From contig JANNCN010000225.1 of the NCBI GenBank assembly GCA_031386665.1, forward strand, positions 1 through 64,000: DNA of 64,000 nucleotides, read 5' to 3'. Source of the DNA: JANYCG01 sp031386665. Its GTDB lineage: Bacteria > Pseudomonadota > Gammaproteobacteria > Burkholderiales > Burkholderiaceae_C. Shown here piece by piece: positions 47,530 to 56,165 of the stretch. Each line of letters starts with the position of its first letter. Position 1 is the first letter of the stretch. The position numbers and the translations under genes were made by a program. The notes below the pieces were generated by a model. That model was given only the letters and a program-made list of their open reading frames with translations, had not been told where the DNA came from and searched no databases.

Positions 47530-49026
47530 TCAGTTCAACGCCACGCCCCGCTTTTTAAGCAAACGGGGCATTACAAGCACCAAAACCACAATCACAAGCA
47601 GCGCAAGTGATACCGGGCGCTGCAAAAACACCATGGCGCTGCCTTCGCCAATCGACATGGCGTTGCGCAATTGCGCCTCAGCCAAAGGTCCCAGAATCAT
47701 GCCAACCACGACCGGTGCAGTGGGGAAGTTGAAGCGGCGCATGACCAAGCCCAGCACGCCAATGCCATAGAGCAAAAACAAGTCAAACGCGCTTTGGCGC
47801 ATGCCATAGGCACCCACGGTTGCAAAGATCAAAATACCCGCGTACAGCTGCGGTTTGGGTACTTTGAGCAGCTTGACCCACATGCCCACCAGGGGCAGAT
47901 TCAAAATCAGCAACATCACATTGCCAATGTAAAGCGAAGCGATCAAGGCCCACACCAGAGATGCCGATGTGGTGAACAGCTGTGGCCCTGGCTGAATGCC
48001 GTAGTTTTGAAAGGCACCGAGCAAAATTGCCGTGGTGTTGGAGGTGGGAATGCCCAAAGTGAGCAATGGAATAAGCGCTGCCGTCACGGTGGCGTTGTTG
48101 GCAGCTTCGGGACCAGCCACACCTTCAATCGCGCCTTTGGTGCCAAATTCTTTCTGGTTTTCGCCTTTGGCAAGCTTCTTCTCGGTGGCATAGCTCAAAA
48201 ACGTGGGTATTTCGGTGCCGCCCGCTGGGATGCAGCCAAACGGTGCGCCAATCGCCGTGCCTCGCAGCCACGCGGGGATGGATCGCTTCCAGTCGCTGCG
48301 GCTCATAGTGACGCGGCTCATTTTGTTTTCTGACTCGACCACACGGCCCTCAAACAGCACCGCGTGCAGCGCCTCTGCCACCGCAAACAGACCTACGGCG
48401 ACCAAGACGATCTCGATGCCGTCCAACAGCTCGGGCACGCCACCGGTGTAGCGCGCTTGCCCGGTAAGCTGGTCCAAGCCGACCAAACCTGCGGCCAACC
48501 CGACAAACAGCGCCGTCAGCCCGCGCACCGTGCTTTGCCCCAACACCGCGCTGACCGTGGTGAAAGCCAGCAACATCAGCATGAAATACTCGGGCGGCCC
48601 CAGTTTGACGGCATAGTCCGCCACGATGGGCGCAAACAGCGTGACCAGCACGGTGGCAATGGTGCCGGCCACAAACGAGCCAATTGCCGAGGTGGCCAGC
48701 GCCTGGCCCGCGCGGCCATTTTTGGCCATTTTGTTGCCCTCCATGGCGGTCACCATGGACGCGGTTTCACCCGGCGTGTTGAGCAAGATTGACGTGGTCG
48801 AGCCACCGTACATGGCACCGTAGTAAATGCCTGCAAAAAAAATCATGGACGCAGTGGCATCGACCTTGGTAGTGATAGGCAGCAGCATGGCCACCGCTGT
48901 GGCGGGGCCAATACCAGGCAAAACGCCAATGGCCGTGCCCAAGGCGCAGCCGACAAAGGCCCAAAGCAGGTTAACTGGCGTGCCAGCGGTGATAAAGCCT
49001 TGCAGCAAGTTGTTCCAGATATCCAT
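47530..49026 (-). CDS. tctA: tripartite tricarboxylate transporter, large permease TctA
   Basis: This membrane protein has about 498 residues and around twelve helices. The TctA signature is visible in GCALGTAIGVLPGIGPATAV and GGSTTSILLNTPGE. It is the large permease of a secondary transporter for citrate or similar acids. The ATG at 49026 overlaps the tctB stop as TGATG, so translation is coupled. Last gene of the operon tctC-tctB-tctA. Confidence 0.95.
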   Translation of the reverse strand: MDIWNNLLQGFITAGTPVNLLWAFVGCALGTAIGVLPGIGPATAVAMLLPITTKVDATASMIFFAGIYYGAMYGGSTTSILLNTPGETASMVTAMEGNKMAKNGRAGQALATSAIGSFVAGTIATVLVTLFAPIVADYAVKLGPPEYFMLMLLAFTTVSAVLGQSTVRGLTALFVGLAAGLVGLDQLTGQARYTGGVPELLDGIEIVLVAVGLFAVAEALHAVLFEGRVVESENKMSRVTMSRSDWKRSIPAWLRGTAIGAPFGCIPAGGTEIPTFLSYATEKKLAKGENQKEFGTKGAIEGVAGPEAANNATVTAALIPLLTLGIPTSNTTAILLGAFQNYGIQPGPQLFTTSASLVWALIASLYIGNVMLLILNLPLVGMWVKLLKVPKPQLYAGILIFATVGAYGMRQSAFDLFLLYGIGVLGLVMRRFNFPTAPVVVGMILGPLAEAQLRNAMSIGEGSAMVFLQRPVSLALLVIVVLVLVMPRLLKKRGVALN

Positions 49027-49601
49027 CACAGCCACCCACTTTGCGTCAGGCCTGGCAAATTGATCGCCAGGAACTTGGTGAACATCCAGTACACCGGCGC
49101 GGCAATCAGCAGCCCTGTGATGGCGTCATTCAACCAGCTTTTCGCGCTGCCCCCGCCGGGCGTGGGCGACTCGCCCGCCGCGTTGCGCATGCCGCGCGCT
49201 GCCATCACAAAGCACAGGGCGCAACTCAAAATAAAGCCAATCGTGGTGATCAGCGCGGCATTGGCCAACAGGCCCGCCGACATCCAGATAAAACCGCCCC
49301 AGTATGGCTTTTCACCCGCACCGGCAATCTCGTCGCCGTCACCCATGTCCCGAAAACCGCCGCTGCGGGCCTCATAAAGCATAAAACAGCCACACAGCAG
49401 CAAAGCCGCTGACACCAGCCAGGGCAAAAAGTTAGGCCCCACACCGGCGTACCCGGCGGTTGACGGTATGCCAATAGCACCCAAGCCCAAGCCCAGCGCA
49501 ACGGCAATCACGCCGCACGCCACCAAAGTTTGTAGCAAGATCGCGGCGGGCGGCGTTGTAGTGGACAGCGCTGCCGCCGCAGGAGAAGTGTTATTTGCCA
49601 T
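49026..49601 (-). CDS. tctB: tripartite tricarboxylate transporter, small permease TctB
   Basis: The small permease has 191 residues with four predicted helices (for example LVACGVIAVALGLGLGAIGI and NAALITTIGFILSCALCFVM). TctB is poorly conserved; position between TctC and TctA settles the call. A polar loop of about 30 residues lies in the middle (GGFRDMGDGDEIAGAGEKPY). Confidence 0.9.
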   Translation of the reverse strand: MANNTSPAAAALSTTTPPAAILLQTLVACGVIAVALGLGLGAIGIPSTAGYAGVGPNFLPWLVSAALLLCGCFMLYEARSGGFRDMGDGDEIAGAGEKPYWGGFIWMSAGLLANAALITTIGFILSCALCFVMAARGMRNAAGESPTPGGGSAKSWLNDAITGLLIAAPVYWMFTKFLAINLPGLTQSGWL

Positions 49602-49776
49602 AGTTTGATTTTTCTTGATTTTTTCTTAAGATGACACGTTCAGGAAGGATAAGAAAAGCCGATGCACCTTGGGGACGGAGGCATCGGCTGCTTGAGGGTC
49701 TGGATGGACAACGTTTTAGGCAAGCACTTCAATTGCGCTGCCAAAATGCGCAAGCATACGCACTGCCAGATCGGCG

Positions 49777-50745
49777 TCAGACCATGCCAGACTTGACCAT
49801 GGTGGCGCGCAGGGAGGCAAAATCATCGTCCACAAATTTTTCAAATTCGGCCCCCGTCAACAACGCGGGTGTCCAGTTGTTTTTGGCCATCGCCTCAATC
49901 CAGGCCTTGGACTTTGTGGCTTTGACCACGACGTCAATCAACGCCTTGCGCTGGTCGGGGGTAATGCCAGGGGCGCCGTAAATGCCGCGCCAGTTGCCAA
50001 TTTCAACGTTCACGCCCTGCTCTTTCAGCGTGGGCACTTCAACTCCCTTAAGCCGGGTGGCAGACGTAACGCCAATCGCCTTCATCTTGCCGCTGTTAAT
50101 ATACTCTGAAAACTCGCTGTAGCCACTGCCACCGAGTGTGACGTTGCCACCCAAAACGGCGGCTGTTGCCTCACCGCCGCCCCTGAACGCTACGTAGTTG
50201 ATTTTGGCGGGGTCTACACCCACTTCGCGGGCAATCATGGCCGCGGCAATGTGCTCGGTAGAGCCGCGTGAGCCACCGCCCCACTTGACACTGCCCGGGT
50301 CTTTTTTCAGCTGCTCAATCACTTCCTTCAGATTTTTGAAGGGCGAATTGGCAGGCAGCACAAACACGTTGTACTCGCTCGTCAAGCGCGCCAATGGCGT
50401 TGCGGCACTTAACGACACAGGCGGCTTGCCAGTGATGATGCCGCCCAGCATGACCGCACCCATCACCATCACTGCGTTGGGGTCGCCCTTAGAGCCGTTC
50501 ACAAACTGCGCCAAGCCCAAGGCACCGGCGGCACCGCCTTTGTTTTCAAAATTGACCGAATCGGCAACTTTGGCGTCTTGCATGGCTTTGCCAAGGGCGC
50601 GGCCCGTGGTGTCCCAGCCGCCGCCCGGGTTCGCAGGAATCATCATTTTGATATTGGCCGCTGCCCAAGCGGACAGGGGCATGCCACTGGCAGCGGAGGC
50701 CGCCGCCATGGCAGCCATAGATCTAAGAAATGTATCGCGACGCAT
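49777..50745 (-). CDS. tctC: tripartite tricarboxylate transporter binding protein TctC
   Basis: A signal peptide (MRRDTFLRSMAAMAAASAAS, cleaved near SAWAA) precedes the mature Bug/TctC fold, opening IKMMIPANPGGGWDTTGRAL. The ATG at 50745 is fixed by AAGGAGA upstream. This copy has the permease genes next to it, unlike the other two Bug proteins in the window. It is divergent from tctDE. Confidence 0.95.
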   Translation of the reverse strand: MRRDTFLRSMAAMAAASAASGMPLSAWAAANIKMMIPANPGGGWDTTGRALGKAMQDAKVADSVNFENKGGAAGALGLAQFVNGSKGDPNAVMVMGAVMLGGIITGKPPVSLSAATPLARLTSEYNVFVLPANSPFKNLKEVIEQLKKDPGSVKWGGGSRGSTEHIAAAMIAREVGVDPAKINYVAFRGGGEATAAVLGGNVTLGGSGYSEFSEYINSGKMKAIGVTSATRLKGVEVPTLKEQGVNVEIGNWRGIYGAPGITPDQRKALIDVVVKATKSKAWIEAMAKNNWTPALLTGAEFEKFVDDDFASLRATMVKSGMV

Positions 50746-50882
50746 TTGGGTCTCCTTGGGTAAATTGAAATCGACAGAAAACTGTAACCCGTTGATGATG
50801 CGCCTACAAGCTGTCAAGTGCCTGTCCGCCAGCACTAGGGAAAGCACCAATTCAACGGCAGAACTAGCCTTCAGCGCATGGT

Positions 50883-51575
50883 ATGGTCATGGCCATGAAA
50901 TTGCTCCTGGTCGAGGACGATCCAGCCATGCACACCACGCTCACGCGGGCGTTAACCCGCCTCAGCTGGGAGGTGGTGGTGTGTGCCGATGGTCGAGCTG
51001 CCATCGCTCGCTGGAAGGAGCACCACCCTGACGTGGTGCTGCTGGACCTGAGCCTGCCAGGAAGAGACGGCCTTCAAATTTTGACGCAAGCGCGCGACGA
51101 CGGACTCACCACCCCCGTTTTGATTTTGACGGCGCGCGGCACGGTGGGAGATCGTGTGACCGGGCTCAATGCAGGGGCTGACGATTACCTGCCCAAACCG
51201 TTTGACCTGGACGAGCTGGAGGCCCGTGTGCGGGCTCTGCACCGCAGGCGTGCCGATTCGTCGTTTGACGCAGGCGCTGTAGCGCGAGACGCAAGAGGCA
51301 TCAGTTATGACAAAGAAAGCGGCGCCATTTGCCATCAGGGCCGTCCTCTGGATTTGGCGCCTCGAGAGTTGTCTTTGTTGCGGGCGCTTTTGGCGCGTCC
51401 GGGCCACGCGGTCAGCAAAGAGCGGCTGTTTGAGCTGGTTTTTCCCGGTGAAATTGACGTGCACTTTGAAGCCATCGAGGTCGTGGTTTACCGCTTGCGC
51501 AAAAAACTCGCACCGATTGGCGTCACTCTAATGACCTTGCGCGGGCTGGGCTATCTGATCAAGGTGTCAGAGTGA
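50883..51575 (+). CDS. tctD: response regulator TctD, OmpR family
   Basis: The receiver domain (residues about 5-118) has the acidic pair in LLVEDDPAM, the phospho-Asp in VVLLDLSLPGRDG and the Lys in YLPKPFDLDELEAR. The C-terminal OmpR-type winged helix follows (about 130-225). Three in-frame ATGs lie close together at 50883-50897; MKLLLVEDD at 50895 may be the real start. It probably activates tctCBA when its kinase senses tricarboxylates. The kinase gene overlaps its 3' end. Confidence 0.92.
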   Translation: MVMAMKLLLVEDDPAMHTTLTRALTRLSWEVVVCADGRAAIARWKEHHPDVVLLDLSLPGRDGLQILTQARDDGLTTPVLILTARGTVGDRVTGLNAGADDYLPKPFDLDELEARVRALHRRRADSSFDAGAVARDARGISYDKESGAICHQGRPLDLAPRELSLLRALLARPGHAVSKERLFELVFPGEIDVHFEAIEVVVYRLRKKLAPIGVTLMTLRGLGYLIKVSE

Positions 51576-52990
51576 GGGTGAAGGCGAGCAACCTCCGCGC
51601 AATTTCTCTGCGGCGCTATCTGTTGTTGGGTATTTTGTTGCCGATTGGCTTATTTATTTTGGTCGATACGGTCAGCCTTTACCAGCAGGCGCTGAGAGCC
51701 GTCAACACGGCTTACGACCGCACTTTGCTGGCTTCTGCCAAATCCATCGGTGAGCACATTGAGGCCGACGGCGAAGGGGTCTCGGCCCGTCTTCGGGCCA
51801 CGATTCCTTACGCTGCATTCGAGGTCTTTGAAGCAGACAACCGCAGCCGCATGGTCTACCGTATTTCGAACAAAGAGGGACAACTCATTGACGGCTATTC
51901 TGAATTGCCAGTTTGGCGCGGGCGCCTTCCAGACCTAGGCCCCTATGCGGCATTGGTTGATTTTTACGATGATGTTTACCTCGGTGACCCGGTTCGTGTG
52001 GCCGTGTTGTTGCAGCCCGTCGCCGTGGATCGGGCGCGCGCCATGGCCATTGTGCAGGTGGCAGAAACCCTGGAATTGCGCCGCACTTTGGCGCGCCAGA
52101 TATTGATTGACACTTTGTGGCGTCAGCTAGTCTTGGTCGGCGTCATTGCTCTGGTGGTGGTGATTGTTGTGCAGCGAGCGACGGCACCCGTGCGCCGCTT
52201 AAGCGCCCAGATTCGGGCTAGGCCAGACATTGATTTAACGCCGCTCTCAGCGCATGGGGCGCCTCGAGAGCTGATTCCGCTGGTTGATGCCACCAACGGA
52301 ACCATGGCCCGGTTGAGCGCTTTGCTGGAGCATCAAAAGCGCTTCGTGCGAGATGCTTCGCACCAGTTGCGAACACCCTTGGCAGTTCTGAAAGTTCAAG
52401 TTCAGTCTGCACTGCGCGGCGATGTTGAGCCGTTGTCAGCCCTGGCAGAAATTAGCGACACCGTAGATCGGGCGACAAATTTGGCTAACCAAATGCTGGC
52501 CTTGGCCAAAGTTGAACAACTGCGACAACAGCCTGTGCTCGAAGCGATTGACTGGGCCAGTGTTCTGCGAGAGGTGGCGCTGGATGTTTCTCCCTTGGTG
52601 GCTGACAAAGACCTCGATTTTGAAATTTCAACGGTCGACGCGCCTGTGCTCGCCAATGCATGGATGCTGCGTGAGCTGTGCCGCAACCTGTTGCACAACG
52701 CGATTCGCCACTCCCCTGCGGGAGGACCATTGAACCTGAGTTTGACAAGTGATGGCCGACAGGCCACCTTGATTGTGAGTGACGCGGGGCCGGGTTTGTC
52801 GACCGGGTTGATGGGCCGTTTGTTCCAACCATTTTCTGCGGGAGAGCATGGTTCCGGGTCGGGGCTTGGCCTGGCGATATGCCAGGAGATTGCGTTGGCG
52901 CTAGGTGGTCATGCTGCGTTAGTCAACCGTGACGGTCAGGGTGGGCGAGTCCTGGGTTTGGATGCCACGGTGACACTGCCCATCGCTTAA
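51572..52990 (+). CDS. tctE: sensor histidine kinase TctE
   Basis: Two membrane helices (residues about 13-33 and about 182-205) enclose a periplasmic sensor region. The dimerisation domain carries the phospho-His in FVRDASHQLRTPLAVL. The ATPase domain has the N-box LCRNLLHNAIRHSPAGG and the G motifs SDAGPGLS and GSGSGLGLAIC. The GTG start overlaps the tctD stop (GTGA). With TctD it forms the two-component system for the divergent tct operon. Confidence 0.94.
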   Translation: MRVKASNLRAISLRRYLLLGILLPIGLFILVDTVSLYQQALRAVNTAYDRTLLASAKSIGEHIEADGEGVSARLRATIPYAAFEVFEADNRSRMVYRISNKEGQLIDGYSELPVWRGRLPDLGPYAALVDFYDDVYLGDPVRVAVLLQPVAVDRARAMAIVQVAETLELRRTLARQILIDTLWRQLVLVGVIALVVVIVVQRATAPVRRLSAQIRARPDIDLTPLSAHGAPRELIPLVDATNGTMARLSALLEHQKRFVRDASHQLRTPLAVLKVQVQSALRGDVEPLSALAEISDTVDRATNLANQMLALAKVEQLRQQPVLEAIDWASVLREVALDVSPLVADKDLDFEISTVDAPVLANAWMLRELCRNLLHNAIRHSPAGGPLNLSLTSDGRQATLIVSDAGPGLSTGLMGRLFQPFSAGEHGSGSGLGLAICQEIALALGGHAALVNRDGQGGRVLGLDATVTLPIA

Positions 52991-53037
52991 GATTTGATTT
53001 CTGCAATTCACCTGACCAACCCATTCACTCACTTTCT

Positions 53038-53472
53038 ATGGAACGACTTCGAATCGACAAATGGCTTTGGGCTGCACGGTTCTACAAGACTCGCAGCCTG
53101 GCCAGCCAGGAAATTGACAAGGGAAGGGTGCAAGTGAATGGCGCTGCTGTCAAACCCGCCAGAGAGGTTAAGTTCAACGACATCATTGAGGTTCGCATCG
53201 GCACCGTGACCCGAGTCATCGCAGTCACCGCAGTCAGCGACAAGCGGGGCCCCGCCAGCGTCGCAGCGCTGCTCTACCTGGAGACCGAGGAGTCAATTGT
53301 CAAGCGATTAGCCGCTGTGGAACAGCATCGTCTTGCGCCAGAACCCGCCTTGGGCCTCACGCAGGGCCGTCCCACCAAACTTGACCGTCGCCAAGCCGAT
53401 AGCCTGCGACGTCAATCTAACGACGGAGCTCCTGACTGGAATGACCGTTGGAGCGCTTCAGTAGATTCTTGA
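53038..53472 (+). CDS. S4-domain RNA-binding protein, Hsp15-like
   Basis: The 144 residues open with the S4 motif MERLRIDKWLWAARFYKTRS, typical of Hsp15 (HslR), which rescues stalled 50S subunits carrying peptidyl-tRNA. The basic C-terminal tail is also as expected. It stands alone 47 bases after tctE. Confidence 0.9.
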   Translation: MERLRIDKWLWAARFYKTRSLASQEIDKGRVQVNGAAVKPAREVKFNDIIEVRIGTVTRVIAVTAVSDKRGPASVAALLYLETEESIVKRLAAVEQHRLAPEPALGLTQGRPTKLDRRQADSLRRQSNDGAPDWNDRWSASVDS

Positions 53473-53576
53473 TAGTGGTGTCACACTCCAAGCCTGGGCA
53501 ACTTCCACCTGAAAACAATCGAGGTTCAGCGGTTTTTCTGCATTGGGACAGACGGTCCGACCGCAGCAATGAAAAC

Positions 53577-53768
53577 TTACTCCGGAGAGTCATGAAAAGA
53601 GCTTTTTAGCCACTTTCTGTAAACCTGATTACCGTCTTTCAGACCGCGAATTTCATGGCGTTTGGCACGGCGCCGCCAAACTTCCCACAAGCCATACACC
53701 AAAATTGGCAAGGCTAAAAATGCGAGAAGAATGATTGATATGACTTGCTCGTTCGTCAGGCCGCTCAT
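53577..53768 (-). CDS. small membrane protein
   Basis: The 63 residues carry one membrane helix (VISIILLAFLALPILVYGLW) followed by a basic cytoplasmic tail. No family is recognised. The ATG at 53768 opens MSGLTNEQV. It is the last backbone gene before the tRNA-His fragment. Confidence 0.55.
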   Translation of the reverse strand: MSGLTNEQVISIILLAFLALPILVYGLWEVWRRRAKRHEIRGLKDGNQVYRKWLKSSFHDSPE

Positions 53769-53912
53769 GGGTTAAAGCTTGAGGCACTCGGGTAACTTAA
53801 TGTAACACTGTGATCTTTATCTGTTTCAGCGTTCGAAGTACAGAGCTTGTGAGCGGGCGGGTCTGCCGCCCAGCTTTTGAAGTTTCTGAGTTGAAGTAGT
53901 CGAATTTGTGCC

Positions 53913-53945
53913 AAAAAAAACCCCCAGTCAAAGGACAAGGGGTTT
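53913..53945 (-). terminator. intrinsic terminator of the former tRNA-His gene
   Basis: On the minus strand AAACCCC and GGGGGTTT pair around a 14-base loop and are followed by a run of T. It lies 12 bases beyond the CCA end of the tRNA-His fragment, as expected for a tRNA terminator. Confidence 0.85.
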
Positions 53946-53956
53946 CAATTTTAATT

Positions 53957-54003
53957 TGGGGTGGCTGATGGGGCTCGAACCCACGACAACAGGAATCACA
54001 ATC
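53957..54003 (-). pseudogene. 3' fragment of tRNA-His (attachment site)
   Basis: On the minus strand, the anticodon loop (ATTGTGAT, anticodon GTG), its 3' stem, the T-arm (CGTGGGTTCGAGCCCC) and the acceptor 3' strand with encoded CCA are present. The D-arm and 5' acceptor strand are missing. The sequence upstream is unrelated. Tyrosine integrases commonly recombine at this part of tRNA genes, so this is the likely att core copy. Confidence 0.88.
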
Positions 54004-54125
54004 TTGTACATCAATCCAATACCGGCGCGGCTCCCAAGTCAGTTGGTGGTAACAAATGGCCAGTTTTTAGGCACGGCAGAATGCGGGTTTGCGAGGGTTA
54101 GTTACCACGATTCAAAATCAATATA

Positions 54126-55136
54126 TCAAGGGTGGGGCAGCGGTAAAACACGATCCATCAGACTTTGAATTTCCGTCGCCGCCTGCTTCAAATTATTTCG
54201 ACGGCGCGTTACCGGCAGAATGTGAACGATGCTGCGGCCATAGACTAGGCTAATGAAGCGCCCTCTGGATGGCCCGTGTCCCAGGTAGGCAGCGGCCCGC
54301 GTTAAAGCCTCGCTTCGGGACAGGCCAGCGCGGTGCATCTCGATAATTTTGTCCACGCAAAATCGGTATCGAAGTGCGTGCGGAGAGTAGACGCCAGTCA
54401 GGCCAACCCTGGCGGCGATACGATGGTAGCGAGAGCGAGCAGATTTCAAACCAGGCACTTTTCCACGTACCAATACACCCCCGTTTTTCGCAGCAAAATC
54501 GAGTGCGTCCCGAATCGCCCGAAGGGTTTCGCGAGCGTAGTCCTGAATCACGACCGTGTCTCTTGGTCGCCCGCCTTTTGTGCCTTTATCGATAGAAATG
54601 GGCTGAATTTCCCCGGCCAGCAATTGCGAGGCTTCCAAAGCAAAGGCCTGCATTGCTGATACCGACATCAAGGCTTCAAGCCCGCGCAAGCCGAGGTACC
54701 GCTCCAGCTTGAGCGCAATGACAAAGCCAACCTCGCCAAGTTGCTGCGCTTGCGCGACCGCACTTTCGAAGATCAGGTCAGTCACTGGCTCTTTGGTGCC
54801 TTTTCTGGATCTCGAAGGCAGATTCAGAGCTTTCGCTGAGATTCCGTTTTCGGTTGGGTTGCCTCCCAGCGCCGCCATAGATTTGCGGATTGACGCCAAT
54901 TTGTTATGCAAGGTTGCGATTGAACAGCCCGCGCCATCGGTCTTCGCAAATTCGATGTAACCGCTTACCATTTCAGCAGTGGCATCTGCGATAGAGTTGA
55001 TCGGGTACCCGTTGTCAAAGCACCAGTCTACAAAATTCCTGCTGCTAGTTTTGCGCTGTGCCCGCGTTGCTCTGGCCCCGCTCAGGCGCGAATCAGCGAC
55101 ATAGACTGATCGCCTTGCTAAGATTTTTCGACTCAT
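54126..55136 (-). CDS. tyrosine-type site-specific integrase
   Basis: The N-terminal half (about 1-130) is a SAM-like core-binding domain. The C-terminal catalytic domain shows Arg in RYLGLRGLEALM, HxxR in SPHALRYRFCVDKI, a later AAYLGHGPSRGRF, and Tyr in ISLVYGRS. It is directed toward the tRNA-His fragment about 120 bases away, the standard position for an element's integrase. The catalytic domain diverges from XerD, and I cannot assign it to a named ICE or phage group. It is the first gene of the inserted element. Confidence 0.88.
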   Translation of the reverse strand: MSRKILARRSVYVADSRLSGARATRAQRKTSSRNFVDWCFDNGYPINSIADATAEMVSGYIEFAKTDGAGCSIATLHNKLASIRKSMAALGGNPTENGISAKALNLPSRSRKGTKEPVTDLIFESAVAQAQQLGEVGFVIALKLERYLGLRGLEALMSVSAMQAFALEASQLLAGEIQPISIDKGTKGGRPRDTVVIQDYARETLRAIRDALDFAAKNGGVLVRGKVPGLKSARSRYHRIAARVGLTGVYSPHALRYRFCVDKIIEMHRAGLSRSEALTRAAAYLGHGPSRGRFISLVYGRSIVHILPVTRRRNNLKQAATEIQSLMDRVLPLPHP

Positions 55137-56165
55137 ATTTAAACCTCAAAAAAAAGATGAAACGCATAGCACCGCGCCCTGCTGGCGCAAGTGGACGGAA
55201 ATGGCCGCTGACAGACGAAATCTCCAAGCGGCCGCTGGTGAAAAGGGACTAAAAAAATGGCTTAAACCTGCTAAAAGCGGTGGCAGAGGTCTCGAACGAT
55301 AAAAAAAGTTTAGGTTGCAAGCCCCATGAGGGACACGCCCAAAGACCGTCTGCGTTGCGCTAAGGCCCTGCAAGGGCCTGTCATTCTGCGAATTCAGATT
55401 CGCGGGGCATTCAAGTAGTTGATTCATATGAGTTTTCTAAAAATTTCTGAAATTTGAAAATGTGCGTCACTCTTTTTTGTCACTGACTCGTCCGGCAAAT
55501 CACTGAGCTGTGCGAACGAATCGCTTCAACGGGTGCTTTCTTCCCTTGCTGTCCGACCGGTTCAGCGGTCAAATTCTGAGGACTACAGTTTTCTAAGCCG
55601 CCCAAAGAGTCGGCGCATTTCTTTTGGTTCTTGCCTTTTGAGGCAAGCACAGGTTCGCCATGGCATCTTCACCACCGTTCAATTGACGCCATAGCGCCGT
55701 CTTGCATCCCATTCAATTCCGCTGAAGCGAGTTTTGGAAAGCTTTGCCCACCTTGGGGCGTGAATAGATATTAGGTTCTCGACTCGCTTCTCATTGCGTG
55801 ATAGCAGCGAATTTTTGGGTCGCATTCGCAAAAGGCTGGTGTGGCTATGTGCAGACCTCATTGCAATTTCTGGTCAATCGACCCCGGCTGGTCGGTTGGT
55901 AACAGGGTCGGGCTTCAATTTGGTGCGCAAAAATGTTCACGCGTGAACATTTCAGAGCCGGTCTTTCCAGAATGGCTTGTCAACTCCGGCTGTGACCGTC
56001 AAGGAAACAAAGGTTTGGACCTTGCGATTAGAGCCAAAGTCCCTTCGGACTGCGGCTCATCATCAATATTGATTAAGGGAAACCCTTCCACCTTTTGTGC
56101 CACTTGCAACAAAAAGTACCGTCACAATGCGTTTGCAAAAAAACAATGTGAGCAGGGCAGGAAAA
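55137..56165. other. 1-kb region without a recognisable gene
   Basis: I see no supported gene between the integrase and the HlyB-like exporter. Base composition is closer to 50% GC than in the coding regions. Around 55740-55800 a short frame on the minus strand gives an ISIHAPR-like peptide, which is a known product of repeats rather than of genes. The palindrome at 55931-55952 is the main structured site. Confidence 0.6.
55931..55952. promoter_or_regulatory. perfect 22-bp palindrome upstream of the exporter gene
   Basis: AAATGTTCACG followed directly by its reverse complement. It lies about 210 bases before the HlyB-like start. The shape fits an operator for a dimeric regulator or a partition-type site; which protein binds is unknown. 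Confidence 0.5.

Noticed and set aside
53908..54168. Open frame on the plus strand with a GLEPTTTGITILYINPIPA-like peptide
   Set aside because: It is the reverse reading of the tRNA-His fragment and its flank, a known source of false protein annotations.
55679..55861. Short minus-strand frame containing ISIHAPRWA
   Set aside because: This peptide pattern comes from widespread repeats. No ribosome binding site or coding bias supports a gene.
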